A stretch of DNA of 61,640 nucleotides from Rhodobium orientis (lineage in GTDB: Bacteria; Pseudomonadota; Alphaproteobacteria; Rhizobiales; Rhodobiaceae), in NCBI RefSeq assembly GCF_003258835.1, contig NZ_NPEV01000032.1:1-61640 (forward strand). Reading direction: 5' to 3'. The notes under the pieces were generated by a model that was not told where the DNA came from, did no database searches, and saw only the letters and a program-made list of their open reading frames with translations. Positions 7,418-16,481 of the stretch are shown here, one piece after another (position 1 is the stretch's first letter; each line of letters begins with the position of its first letter). The position numbers were made by a program, and so were the translations under genes.

Positions 7418-8587
7418 TCAGTCGAGGGGCATCGCCGTTTCCACCAGGCTCACCCAGTAGGAACAGCCATAGGGGATGGCGTCGTCGCTGAAATCGTATT
7501 CCGGATGGTGCAGGCCGGCGCTGTCGCCGTTGCCCATATAGATGTAGGCGCCGGGCCGGGCCTCCAGCATCCAGGCGAAATCCTCGCCGCCCATGATCGG
7601 CACCGGGTCGCGGTCGAGCCGCGCCGGACCAACCACCTTTTCGGCGACGGATGCGGCAAGGTCGGCCTGATCGGGGTGGTTCATGGTGACCGGATAGTCG
7701 CGCTGGTAGGTGAGCCGGACGCTGGCGCCGAAGGCCTCCGCGGTCGCGGTCACATAGGCGCGAATGCGGGCCTCAAGGGTGTCGCGCGTCGCCGCATCGA
7801 GGGCGCGCACGGTGCCCTTGAGGTACGCCGAGGGCGGGATAACGTTGTCGGCCTCGCCGGCCCGGAAGATGGTGATGGAAATGACCGCGGCCTCACGTGG
7901 ATCGACGTTTCGCGACACGATCGACTGCAGTCCGGTGACGATATGGCTGCCGACGAGGACCGGATCGACGGTGGTGTGCGGAAAGGCGCCGTGGCCGCCG
8001 ATGCCGTCGACCTCGATGGTCAGCCGGTCGGTCGCGGCCATCATCGCCCCTGATTTCACCGCGAAATTTCCCGCCTGTATCCCCGGTATATTGTGTAGCC
8101 CATATATTTCCTGGATGCCGAAACGCTCCATCAGGCCGTCGTCGATCATTTCCTTGGCGCCGGCACCGCCCTCTTCGGCCGGCTGGAAGACCATGATCGC
8201 GGTGCCGTCGAAGTTGCGGGTCTCGGTGAGGTATTTGGCGGCGCCGAGCAGCATGGCGGAGTGGCCGTCATGGCCACAGGCGTGCATCAGGCCGTCCGCC
8301 TCGGAGGCATAGGGGCGCGACGTCGCCTCCGCGATCGGCAATGCATCCATGTCGGCGCGAAGGCCGATGACCTTGCCGGAGCCGGACGTGCGGCCCCGGA
8401 TGACGCCGACGACGCCGGTGCGGCCGATGCCGGTGGCGACCTCGTCGCAGCCGAACTCTTCCAGCTTGCGGGCGACGATGCCGGCGGTGCGATGGACGTC
8501 GAAGCGCAGCTCCGGGTGGCGGTGGAAGTCATGGCGCCAGCCGGCGATCTCCTCGTGCAGGTCGGCGAAGCGGTTGATGATCGGCAT
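7418..8587 (-). CDS. M20-family amidohydrolase (hippurate hydrolase-like)
   Basis: Predicted cytoplasmic zinc/manganese hydrolase that removes acyl or aminoacyl groups from N-acyl amino acids. DFHRHPEL opens the domain. GLRADMDALPI carries the first metal Asp, MHACGHDGH the metal histidine motif and QPAEEGGAGA the catalytic glutamates. MGGEDFAWML and HHPEYDF near the end complete the site. Length 389 aa is typical. The start is placed at MPIINRFADLHEE; the longer upstream frame has no family similarity. It lies 72 bases downstream of the TRAP permease gene, so the transported solute may be an N-acyl amino acid; that link is inferred. Confidence 0.92.
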   Translation of the reverse strand: MPIINRFADLHEEIAGWRHDFHRHPELRFDVHRTAGIVARKLEEFGCDEVATGIGRTGVVGVIRGRTSGSGKVIGLRADMDALPIAEATSRPYASEADGLMHACGHDGHSAMLLGAAKYLTETRNFDGTAIMVFQPAEEGGAGAKEMIDDGLMERFGIQEIYGLHNIPGIQAGNFAVKSGAMMAATDRLTIEVDGIGGHGAFPHTTVDPVLVGSHIVTGLQSIVSRNVDPREAAVISITIFRAGEADNVIPPSAYLKGTVRALDAATRDTLEARIRAYVTATAEAFGASVRLTYQRDYPVTMNHPDQADLAASVAEKVVGPARLDRDPVPIMGGEDFAWMLEARPGAYIYMGNGDSAGLHHPEYDFSDDAIPYGCSYWVSLVETAMPLD

Positions 8588-8659
8588 GAAGGCCTCTTTG
8601 CAGGGATTCGCGTGTGTCCCCGAGCCTATCGCGGTTCGGCCGTTCGGCAAACGCGGGCT

Positions 8660-10876
8660 TCACGCCGAGCGGGCGGGCGCCGCCCTGCGGCGGCGGTCGG
8701 CGCGGATGTTGAAGGCGAAGATGGCAAGGACGACGGTGGCGCCGGCGGCCTCCAGATAGGGCGTGTTGGGCCAGACGAGGGCAACGCCGGCGGCGCCCAG
8801 AAGGATGCGCAGCGGCCAGGGGATCGGCGCTTCCATATGGCCCTCGATGGCCGCGCCGAGGGCGTAGACGCCGAGGGTGGCGATGGCAAAGAGCGTCAGC
8901 ATCTGAGGGATCGTGCCGGTGAGGAACGGCGTATAGGCAAAGAGGATCGGCACCAGATAAAGGCCCTTGGCGAGGCGCCAGGCGGTGAAACCGGTCAGCA
9001 TCGGCGGCGTCTTGGCGATCGCGGCCGCCGCAAAGGCGGTCAGGCAGACCGGTGGCGTCACGTTGGAATCCTGTGAGAGCCAGAAGACGATCATGTGGGC
9101 CGACAGCAGCGCGCCGGTGGTCAGCGCCACCGGCAGGGCGAGGCGCTGCTGGGCCATGATCTGGGTGACGACCTCCGGCGGCAGCGCGTTCCAGAGCGCC
9201 TCGGCGTCGGCCGGCGGCATCGGTGCTGAGAGCTTTGCCATCACCGATGGATCGGCGAGCATGAAGAAGGGTTTTATCGCCTCCGACAGGGTGCCCTCGG
9301 CAAGGGCCGCGACAATGTCGGCGCGCATCATCTCCGGCGGCACGATCTGGTTGACGATGAGGATCTGCAGGGCCGGGGCCGACAGGGTGGCGAGCACGAT
9401 ATAGGCGGCCGTCACGGGCAGGCCCATGCCGAGCACGAGGGAGGCGAGCGCCACCAGCACGATGGCGATCATCAGGTTGCCGCCGGCCCACTGGGTAATC
9501 ATCAGCGAGAAGGTGTTGCCGATGGAGGCCATGGCGATGACGTTGACAATGAGGCCGATGGCGATCAGCAGGACGCCGGTGGTGATCATGTTGCGGGCGC
9601 CCATGGCCAGCGCCTCGACGATGGCTCGCGGGCCCATCGGGTTCGGCGTCAGCCAGGAGGCGACGACGACCGCAAGGATCGCCCAGCCGCCGGCAAAGGT
9701 CGGCGTGAAGCCGTAGACCAGCAATCCGATGAGGACGCAGATCGGGATCAGGAAGGCCGGGCCGCCCTTCTTCAGGACCTCGATCACCCGCGGCGCGTCG
9801 TCGTCATGGGAGACGATGTTGTGGCGCTTGGCCTCGATGCGCACGAAGAAGGCGACGGAGAGGAAATAGACGAAGGCCGGCAGGAACGAGACGGCGACGA
9901 TGTCCAGATAGGGGATCTGGGTGTAGTTGGCCATGACGAAGGCGCCGGCGCCCATGATCGGCGGCATGAGCTGGCCGCCCGTGGAGGACGCCGCCTCGAC
10001 GCCGGCGGCAAAGCGCGGCGGAAAGCCGGAGCGCTTCATCAAGGGAATGGTGATGACGCCGGTGGAAGTGGTGTTGGCCACCGCCGAGCCGGAAATGGTG
10101 CCGGTGAGGCCAGAGGCGATGACGGCGATGAAGCCGGGACCGCCGGTGAGCCGGCCGGAGATGGCGCGGGCGATGTCGATGATGAATTCGCCGGCCCCGG
10201 AGCGCACCAGGAAGGCGCCGAACAGGATGAACAGGAAGACGAAGCTCGACGAGATGCGGCCGATCATGCCGAACATGCCCTCGTCGGAAAAGATCGAGCG
10301 GAAGACGACGGTCTCCACGGACAGGCCGGCGAACCGGAAGACGCCGTCGATATGGTCGCCCCACCAGGTGACGTAGGTCAGCGCGGTCAGGATCAGGACC
10401 GGGATGATCCAGCCGGTGGTGCGGCGGGTCAGCTCGATGGCGCCGAAGATGGTGAGGAAGGCGAGCGCCCATTCGTGCGGTGCCAGGTGGACGCCGCGGG
10501 CATAGATGGCGTTTTCCGAGGCGATGAGGACGATGGTGCCGACGGCAAGCGCCACCCCGAAGACGACGTCGAGCGCGAAGATGGCGTTGCGGCCGCGGCG
10601 GCTGCCGACATGGAAGAGCGGAAAGCGCAGGGCGCAGAGAAAGGCGAGGCCGGCGAAATGGACGCCGGCGAGCCACAGGGTCGACAGGGTCGCGAACAGG
10701 TTGGCCCAGAGATGGAACAGCGAGACGGCAACCGCGACCGCGGTGAACACCGCCTGCCAGCGGCGGTCTTCGAGGCGGCCCTCGTCGGCGATGATGGCGA
10801 CGTCTGGAAGCGCGGCGGCAACCGTTCCGCCGGAAGCGCCATCGGGCCCGTTGCTGGGCGCATCTTTGTCGGACAT
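8660..10876 (-). CDS. TRAP transporter permease, fused 4TM-12TM (TAXI type)
   Basis: Inner-membrane protein of 738 residues with many hydrophobic spans. The N-terminal third corresponds to the small DctQ-like subunit and the remainder to the DctM-like transport subunit. GLTGTISGSAVANTTSTGV and GGQLMPPIMGAGAFVMA are family signatures. TRAP permeases use the sodium or proton gradient to import a solute handed over by a periplasmic protein. It lies 112 bases downstream of the TAXI binding protein and is separated from it by a strong hairpin. The tail ends in Arg/Ala-rich residues. Confidence 0.93.
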   Translation of the reverse strand: MSDKDAPSNGPDGASGGTVAAALPDVAIIADEGRLEDRRWQAVFTAVAVAVSLFHLWANLFATLSTLWLAGVHFAGLAFLCALRFPLFHVGSRRGRNAIFALDVVFGVALAVGTIVLIASENAIYARGVHLAPHEWALAFLTIFGAIELTRRTTGWIIPVLILTALTYVTWWGDHIDGVFRFAGLSVETVVFRSIFSDEGMFGMIGRISSSFVFLFILFGAFLVRSGAGEFIIDIARAISGRLTGGPGFIAVIASGLTGTISGSAVANTTSTGVITIPLMKRSGFPPRFAAGVEAASSTGGQLMPPIMGAGAFVMANYTQIPYLDIVAVSFLPAFVYFLSVAFFVRIEAKRHNIVSHDDDAPRVIEVLKKGGPAFLIPICVLIGLLVYGFTPTFAGGWAILAVVVASWLTPNPMGPRAIVEALAMGARNMITTGVLLIAIGLIVNVIAMASIGNTFSLMITQWAGGNLMIAIVLVALASLVLGMGLPVTAAYIVLATLSAPALQILIVNQIVPPEMMRADIVAALAEGTLSEAIKPFFMLADPSVMAKLSAPMPPADAEALWNALPPEVVTQIMAQQRLALPVALTTGALLSAHMIVFWLSQDSNVTPPVCLTAFAAAAIAKTPPMLTGFTAWRLAKGLYLVPILFAYTPFLTGTIPQMLTLFAIATLGVYALGAAIEGHMEAPIPWPLRILLGAAGVALVWPNTPYLEAAGATVVLAIFAFNIRADRRRRAAPARSA

Positions 10877-10936
10877 CCTGTTTGCGACCTCGTTCCCCGG
10901 CCTGTGCGGCGGGCGACAGGCGGGCGGAGACGACCG

Positions 10937-10963
10937 GTCCGGACGGGTGGAACCCGCCCGGAC
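10937..10963 (-). promoter_or_regulatory. Intercistronic hairpin between TAXI and TRAP genes
   Basis: GTCCGG and CGGGT arms pair with ACCCG and CCGGAC around a three-base loop, with one mismatch. No T run follows. Such hairpins after a binding-protein gene often protect or partly terminate the message, so the receptor is made in excess over the permease. Role inferred from position. Confidence 0.5.
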
Positions 10964-10988
10964 GCTGGATATCGGCTGAAGGCCGGCG

Positions 10989-12023
10989 TTACGGCTTCAG
11001 GGCGTCCGGAATGGTGATGCCGGCTTCCTCGTAGTAGCGCAGGGCACCCGGATGCAGCGGCAGCGGCAGGCCGGAAATGGCGCGTTCCAGGCTCATGTTC
11101 TTGGTCGCCGGATGGATGCCGTTGAGGAAGGCGAGATTCTCGTAGATCGTCTTCGTCATCAGGTAGATGGTTTCCTCCGGCACGTCGTCGCGCACGGCAA
11201 GGAAGTTCGGCTGGGCGATGGTGTTGATGTCGGCGCTCTGGCCCGGATAGGTGCCGGCCGGGACGACGAAGCGGGTCCACAATTCGCCGAAATTGCCGTT
11301 CGCGCGCTTGATCTGGTCGTCGGTGAAGTCGAGCACCTTGAGGCTGGCGCCCATCGCCGCGAAAACGCGGGTGACGGCGGAGACCGGCGGGCCGGCCGGG
11401 GTCGACATCGCATCGATCTGGCCGTTCTGCATGGCGTCGGCGGAGGGGCCGTAGCCCATATAGGCGAGGTCGTAGGCCTCTTCTATGTCGATGCCGAGAT
11501 TGCCGAGGATGGTGCGGTTGGAGCCGAGGGTGCCGGAATTCTGGCTGCCGAGGGACACCTTCTTGCCGGCCAGCCCTTCCATGTCGTCGATGGTGCCGCT
11601 CTTGGCGTATTCCTTCTTGACGACGAAGTGCTCGACATTCGGCCACAGCATGGTGATGGAGCGCAGCGACTTCTGCGGCCCCTCGCTCTCAAGCGGGCCG
11701 GTGCCGTTCTTGGCGTAGGCGCCGTAAAGGCCCTGGACGATGGCGAACTGGACCTCGTTCTCGCGCAACAGCTTGATGTTCTCGCCGGAGCCGGCGGAAT
11801 TGATCGCCGACATGTTGATGTTGTCCTTGGGCTGCAGCTTGACCTTGATCAGCGTCGCCAGCGCCACGCCGACCGGATAATAGGTGCCGCCGGTCGAGGC
11901 GGTGGCCAGCAGATAGTTCTGGGCCTCCTGGGCCTTTACCGGCGTGTGCGATACCGCGCCGAGAAACGCGGCGCCGGTGGCGGCGACAAGAACGGATTTC
12001 AAAAGGGTGCGTCGTGCCAGCAT
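10989..12023 (-). CDS. TAXI-family TRAP solute-binding protein
   Basis: Periplasmic receptor of 344 aa for the fused permease downstream. It has an N-terminal signal (MLARRTLLKSVLVAATGAAF, cleavage near VKA-QE) with a twin-arginine-like RR. The mature start, LLATASTGGTYYPVGVALA, is the TAXI signature; GSQNSGTL and YGPSADAMQNGQIDA are typical later motifs. The ligand cannot be read from sequence. TAXI systems in general import dicarboxylates, glutamate or other small acids. AGGGAGGA precedes the ATG closely. It is the first gene of a minus-strand cluster continuing into the permease, M20 hydrolase and dehydratase. Confidence 0.93.
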   Translation of the reverse strand: MLARRTLLKSVLVAATGAAFLGAVSHTPVKAQEAQNYLLATASTGGTYYPVGVALATLIKVKLQPKDNINMSAINSAGSGENIKLLRENEVQFAIVQGLYGAYAKNGTGPLESEGPQKSLRSITMLWPNVEHFVVKKEYAKSGTIDDMEGLAGKKVSLGSQNSGTLGSNRTILGNLGIDIEEAYDLAYMGYGPSADAMQNGQIDAMSTPAGPPVSAVTRVFAAMGASLKVLDFTDDQIKRANGNFGELWTRFVVPAGTYPGQSADINTIAQPNFLAVRDDVPEETIYLMTKTIYENLAFLNGIHPATKNMSLERAISGLPLPLHPGALRYYEEAGITIPDALKP

Positions 12024-12464
12024 GGGGTCTGGTCCTCCCTGGTATGGTGTGGTCGGTTTATTTTGTTTTGTTTTTCAAATCTGTTTCATTTGGCCGCCGC
12101 TGCCAACCGCTTTTGTTAAGAAAAAATGCGTAGTGCGCATTGCGTGCATCTTTCGGCGCCGGCGCCGAGAGGTGGAAACGCCGGCCAATTGCGCTTTGCC
12201 ATTGCCAAGCGGCGGCTCACGCGCCATCTGTCGGGCAATGTTCCTGGGCCGACGGCCGCGGGGGTCCGGTCGCAGCGCGGCGAGGGTGCCGGCGGCGGCG
12301 GGCAAGACCCGTTAGGGATCGCCGGTGACGGCTGCGCCGACGCCGCGGATACCTTTGCAATCCGGGCGGCGTTTGCGTTAGTGTGTCGCGGCCGTTGGGG
12401 GGAGCAGATTGCGTGCCGGGGTGTGGAGCCCCGCGCCCGGATACCGGAAAAAGGACACGGCATC
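12024..12464. other. Divergent intergenic region between TAXI gene and carboxypeptidase
   Basis: T-rich 12050-12125 should contain the TAXI promoter on the minus strand. For the plus strand, TTGCAA (12355-12360), 18 bases, then TAGTGT (12379-12384) is a plausible promoter. An in-frame extension of the carboxypeptidase back to 12126 exists, but it is Arg/Gly/Pro-rich without signal-peptide character and is judged non-coding. Confidence 0.5.
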
Positions 12465-13916
12465 TTGCATTTCAGGTTCGGTTCGTCAGCGGTCGCCAGG
12501 AGATCCGGGATCGTCGCCGCGATCCTTATCGCGTGCGCCTTGGCGCAGGCGGCGCCGGCGCGCGCCAAGGACGACATCGCCGCCTATCTGGTCATGGATG
12601 TCGGCAGCGGCGCGGTGCTCGATTCCATGAACCCGATGCGGCCGTGGCATCCGGCGTCGCTGACCAAGATGATGACCGCCTATGTGACCTTCAAGGCGCT
12701 GAAGCTCGGTTTCCTGAGGCCCTCCTCGCCGGTCTACTATTCGGCCAACGCGCGGGCCGAGCCGCCGTCCAAGATGGGCTTCCGGGTCGGCACCGTGCTG
12801 ACCGTCGACAATGCCCTGAAGATGATGCTGGTGAAGTCCGCCAACGACGTGGCGGTGGCAATCGCCGAGAGCGTCAGCGGCAGCGAGGCGGCGTTCGTCG
12901 CCGCCATGAACCGGGAAGCCGGCCGCCTCGGCATGCGCTCGACGCACTACACCAATCCGAACGGCCTGCCGGACCGGGCGCAGATCACCAATGCCCGCGA
13001 CTACGCCATCCTGGCGCGGGCGCTGCACAGGGACTTTCCCGAATACGGCCATTATTTCCGCGTCGGCGCGATCACGTTCGGCAAGCGGACGATGAAGAAC
13101 TACAACATCCTCCTGCACCACTATCGCGGCGCCGACGGCTTCAAGACCGGCTATATCTGCGATTCCGGCCTCAACCTGGTGGCCTCGGCGACCCGCAACG
13201 GACGGCGCGTCGTCGCCGTCGTGCTCGGCGCGCGGACCGGCTACCAGCGCGCCGCGATCGCCCGCAAGCTGCTCGACCGCGGCTTTGGCAAGGGTGGCGG
13301 GTTCTTCTCCAGCGGCGGCACGTCCGTCGATGCGATCCGGGCGACCCGGACCTGGCCGGCGCTGCCGCCGAAGGGCTATTGCCGCGGCGCCAAGCCGAAG
13401 ATCGCCGATCTTCTTGAGCAGTACGACCGCTACAAGACGACCGAGCCGCGCCGCGATCTGTTCGGCGCCGCGCGTCCGGACCGGGCGAGCATGGTGTCGG
13501 CACCGAAGGCGCCGAAGAAGAAGGGCAAGGGCAAGCTCACCGCCGACGAGGTGCTGGACCGGCTGGTCGGTCCGCAGCAGTCCTACTCCGTGGTCAAGGT
13601 CTATGTGGGCGGTGCCGACGATTCCCTGCCGGCCAAGGCGCTGGAGCCGATCGACGGCTTCCAGATTAGCCACCGGGGCCGCTCCAACGTGCTGCCGAGC
13701 CCGCATCCGCTGCGCACGCCCGGGATCGCCACCGGCAATTCGCCGGCCCTTGCCATCCGCCCGGTGACGCCGCCGGAAGATGCCGCCAAGGCGGTCAGCC
13801 TGTTCTCGCGCAGCGGCCGCATCACCGGCCGGCCCGAAGTGCTGTTGCCGCAGAAGCTGGTGCCGCCGGCCTTCGTCGACGGCAAGCCGCTGCCGCGGCC
13901 CAATCCGCGGCGTTAG
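12465..13916 (+). CDS. D-alanyl-D-alanine carboxypeptidase (penicillin-binding protein, S11)
   Basis: Periplasmic enzyme that trims the terminal D-Ala from peptidoglycan stem peptides. All three active-site motifs are present: SLTK at residues 65-68, SAND for SxN, and DGFKTGYI for KTG. I placed the start at TTG 12465 because AAGGA lies 9 bases upstream and a clean signal peptide follows (hydrophobic core GIVAAILIACALA, cleavage near ARA-KDD). LIAC could also be read as a lipobox. About 220 residues follow the KTG motif. They are Pro/Arg-rich and do not look like the usual PBP5 domain, though a YSVVKVYVGG segment resembles a SPOR-like strand; that resemblance is weak. Confidence 0.93.
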   Translation: MHFRFGSSAVARRSGIVAAILIACALAQAAPARAKDDIAAYLVMDVGSGAVLDSMNPMRPWHPASLTKMMTAYVTFKALKLGFLRPSSPVYYSANARAEPPSKMGFRVGTVLTVDNALKMMLVKSANDVAVAIAESVSGSEAAFVAAMNREAGRLGMRSTHYTNPNGLPDRAQITNARDYAILARALHRDFPEYGHYFRVGAITFGKRTMKNYNILLHHYRGADGFKTGYICDSGLNLVASATRNGRRVVAVVLGARTGYQRAAIARKLLDRGFGKGGGFFSSGGTSVDAIRATRTWPALPPKGYCRGAKPKIADLLEQYDRYKTTEPRRDLFGAARPDRASMVSAPKAPKKKGKGKLTADEVLDRLVGPQQSYSVVKVYVGGADDSLPAKALEPIDGFQISHRGRSNVLPSPHPLRTPGIATGNSPALAIRPVTPPEDAAKAVSLFSRSGRITGRPEVLLPQKLVPPAFVDGKPLPRPNPRR

Positions 13917-13942
13917 TTCTCAATATCCTAAGAGTTCCGCGC

Positions 13943-15085
13943 ATGAGCCAGCAGCCGGACCGCCGCCGCATGCCGATCCCGATCACCATCCTCACCGGGT
14001 TCCTCGGCTCGGGCAAGACGACCCTTCTCAACCGCCTGATCTCCGATCCGGCGATGGCCGATGCCGCGGTCATCATCAACGAGTTCGGCGAGGTCGGGCT
14101 CGACCACATGCTGGTCGAGGCGGCCGAGGACGGCATCGTGGAACTCTCCTCCGGGTGCCTGTGCTGCACCGTGCGCGGCGATCTGGTGAAGACGCTGGAG
14201 GATTTCCTGCGCCGGCTCGACAACGGCCGGCTGGACACGCTCTCGCGCATCGTCATCGAGACGACAGGGCTCGCCGATCCGGCGCCGATCCTCCACGCCA
14301 TCATGCTGCACCCCTATCTGGTGCTGCGCTACCGGCTCGACGGGGTGGTGACCACCGTCGATGCGGTCAACGGCATGGCGACGCTCGACGCCCACGAGGA
14401 AGCGGTAAAGCAGGTGGCGGTCGCCGACCGCATCGTGCTGACCAAGACCGATATCGCCGAGGATCGCGGAGCCGACGCGCTGCGCGAGCGCCTCGCCGCG
14501 CTCAATCCGGGGGCGCCGGTGGTCGATGCGGCGGGTGCGACGGCCGAGGCCCTCCTCAATTGCGGCCTGTTCGATCCGACGCGGAAGATCCCGGACGTTG
14601 CCCGCTGGCTGCACGAGGAAGCCTATCGCGACAGCGGGCACACCCACGATCATGGGCATAGCGGCGGGCACCATCACCACCACGACGTCAACCGGCACGA
14701 CGACCACATAAGGGCGTTCTCGCTGGCGACCGACCGGGCCGTGCCGGCGACGGCGCTGGAAATGTTCATCGACCTGTTGCGCTCCGCCCACGGGCCGAAG
14801 CTCCTCCGGGTCAAGGGCATCGTCAAGCTTGCGGAGGACCCGGAGCGGCCGGTGGTCATCCACGGCGTCCAGGAGGTGTTCCATCCGCCGGCAACGCTGC
14901 CGCAATGGCCCGACGACGACCACCGCACGCGGCTCGTCTTCATCACCAGCGACATGCCGGAGGAATTCGTCTCGCGGATGTTCGAGGCAATCGCCGGAAC
15001 GCCCGTGGTCGATACCCCCGACGCCGCGGCGCTGACCGACAACCCCTTGGCGGTCTCCGGATTTTCCGGCACATTCAAGTCCTGA
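13943..15085 (+). CDS. CobW/COG0523-family GTP-binding metallochaperone
   Basis: G3E P-loop GTPase thought to deliver metal ions (Zn, Co or others) to target proteins in the cytoplasm. ITILTGFLGSGKTTLL is the Walker A region and SSGCLCCTV the CxCC metal-binding motif. VIETTGLADP and LTKTDI complete the nucleotide site. A histidine-rich loop (HTHDHGHSGGHHHHHD, about 233-248) can bind metal between the GTPase and the CobW C-terminal domain, which begins around IRAFSLATDR. The target is unknown. No zinc-regulator site is obvious in the 26 bases upstream, and it may be read together with the carboxypeptidase gene. Confidence 0.93.
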   Translation: MSQQPDRRRMPIPITILTGFLGSGKTTLLNRLISDPAMADAAVIINEFGEVGLDHMLVEAAEDGIVELSSGCLCCTVRGDLVKTLEDFLRRLDNGRLDTLSRIVIETTGLADPAPILHAIMLHPYLVLRYRLDGVVTTVDAVNGMATLDAHEEAVKQVAVADRIVLTKTDIAEDRGADALRERLAALNPGAPVVDAAGATAEALLNCGLFDPTRKIPDVARWLHEEAYRDSGHTHDHGHSGGHHHHHDVNRHDDHIRAFSLATDRAVPATALEMFIDLLRSAHGPKLLRVKGIVKLAEDPERPVVIHGVQEVFHPPATLPQWPDDDHRTRLVFITSDMPEEFVSRMFEAIAGTPVVDTPDAAALTDNPLAVSGFSGTFKS

Positions 15086-15192
15086 GTCGACACCTCACGG
15101 CAGACACCGGCAGCCGGCAAGGACCCGAAAGGTCCGTCCCGTGCAGTCCCGGCCGTTGCCGCCAAATACCGCTATCCCCGAGGAGTTCCCCC

Positions 15193-15744
15193 TTGACCGA
15201 CACCCTGCCCGGCCCGCTCGACATTCTCGATTTCTGGTTCCGCGCGGGGCCGGCGAAATGGTTCACCAAGGACGCCGGTTTCGACGTCGACATCCGCGAA
15301 CGGTTCGGCGCGCTGATGGAGCGGGCCGCCGACGGGTCCCTCGACCGCTGGACCGAAAAGCCGCACAGCGCGCTCGCCCTGATCCTGCTTCTCGACCAGT
15401 TTCCGCGCAACGTCCATCGCGACAGCCCGAAGGCCTTCGCCAATGACGAAAAGGCGCGGACGATCGCCGACATGGCGCTCGGCAAGGGGTTCGACCGGGG
15501 CTATCCGCTGGAGGTGCGGAAGTTCTTCTTCATGCCCTTCATGCATTCCGAAAGCCTCGACGACCAGGGGCGCTGCGTGGAGCTGATGATGGGGATCGGC
15601 GACAAGGACGGGCTCTATTATGCGTTCCAGCACATGGAGCTGATCCGCCGTTTCGGCCGCTTCCCGCATCGCAATGCAGTGTTTGGCCGGGAGACGACGG
15701 CCGAGGAAGAGGCGTTCCTGAAGCTTGGCGGGTTTGCCGGATGA
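15193..15744 (+). CDS. DUF924 family protein
   Basis: 183 residues, all-helical, of a widespread uncharacterised family. ILDFWFRAGPAKWFTKD at the start, LILLLDQFPRNVHRDS in the middle and FFFMPFMHSESLDDQ are family hallmarks. No catalytic function is established. The start is TTG at 15193, with CGAGGAG about 8 bases upstream; no ATG fits the domain start. Its stop overlaps the start of the yggS-like gene by four bases, so the two are translationally coupled. Confidence 0.9.
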   Translation: MTDTLPGPLDILDFWFRAGPAKWFTKDAGFDVDIRERFGALMERAADGSLDRWTEKPHSALALILLLDQFPRNVHRDSPKAFANDEKARTIADMALGKGFDRGYPLEVRKFFFMPFMHSESLDDQGRCVELMMGIGDKDGLYYAFQHMELIRRFGRFPHRNAVFGRETTAEEEAFLKLGGFAG

Positions 15745-16415
15745 GCGCGGAGGCCGTTCGCCGGCTGGCGGAAATCCACACCCGGATCGCCCGGGCCGAA
15801 GAAGACGCCGGCCGGCCCGAGGGAGACGTTACGCTCGTCGCCGTCTCCAAGACGTTCGAGGTCGAGGACATAAGGCCGGTGCTGCAGGCCGGCCAGCTTG
15901 TGTTCGGCGAGAACCGCGTGCAGGAGGCCCAGAAGAAGTGGCCGCTCCTGCGCGAAGAATTTCGCGACGTGGAGCTTCACCTGATCGGGCCGATGCAGTC
16001 CAACAAGGTGAAGGACGCCGTCGCCCTCTTCGACGTCATCCACACCGTCGACCGGGAGAAGATCGCCCGCGCGCTTGCCGAGGAGATGGAGAGGCAGGGC
16101 CAGACGCTGGACCTCCTCGTCCAGGTCAATACCGGCGCGGAGCCGCAGAAGGCCGGGGTGCTGCCGGACGATACGGCCGATTTCGTCACGCGCTGCCGCG
16201 AGGAGTTCGGCCTCGCCGTCAAGGGGCTGATGTGCATCCCGCCGGTGGAGGACGTCGCCGCGCCCCACTTCGCGCTGTTGCAGAAGCTTGCCGACGGGCT
16301 GGAATTGCCGTGGCTCTCGATGGGCATGTCGGCGGATTTCGAGACGGCGGTCGGCTTCGGCGCCACCCATGTACGGGTCGGCTCGGCCATCTTCGGCGCG
16401 CGGGACTACGGGTAG
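15741..16415 (+). CDS. YggS/PROSC-family PLP homeostasis protein
   Basis: Fold-type III PLP-binding protein that buffers free pyridoxal phosphate and influences amino-acid balance; no enzymatic activity is generally found. VAVSKTF carries the PLP lysine. GENRVQEAQKKW, HLIGPMQSNK (QSNK where most homologues have QSNK or QTNK) and LSMGMSADFETAV followed by VRVGSAIFG are the classic motifs. 224 residues is standard. ATGA overlap with the DUF924 gene. Confidence 0.94.
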   Translation: MSAEAVRRLAEIHTRIARAEEDAGRPEGDVTLVAVSKTFEVEDIRPVLQAGQLVFGENRVQEAQKKWPLLREEFRDVELHLIGPMQSNKVKDAVALFDVIHTVDREKIARALAEEMERQGQTLDLLVQVNTGAEPQKAGVLPDDTADFVTRCREEFGLAVKGLMCIPPVEDVAAPHFALLQKLADGLELPWLSMGMSADFETAVGFGATHVRVGSAIFGARDYG

Positions 16416-16481
16416 GAACCGGCCCCGGCCCCCTTTCGGAATCCGGCGGCCTTTGTCGTGCCGTGCGACCCTAAACCGGAT

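Noticed and set aside
12126-12464. In-frame 113-codon extension of the D,D-carboxypeptidase
   Set aside because: It would bury the signal peptide; TTG at 12465 has a good ribosome site and gives a normal export signal.
12420-13706. 406-codon frame antisense to the carboxypeptidase
   Set aside because: Arg/Gly/His-rich shadow of a well-supported gene with all active-site motifs.
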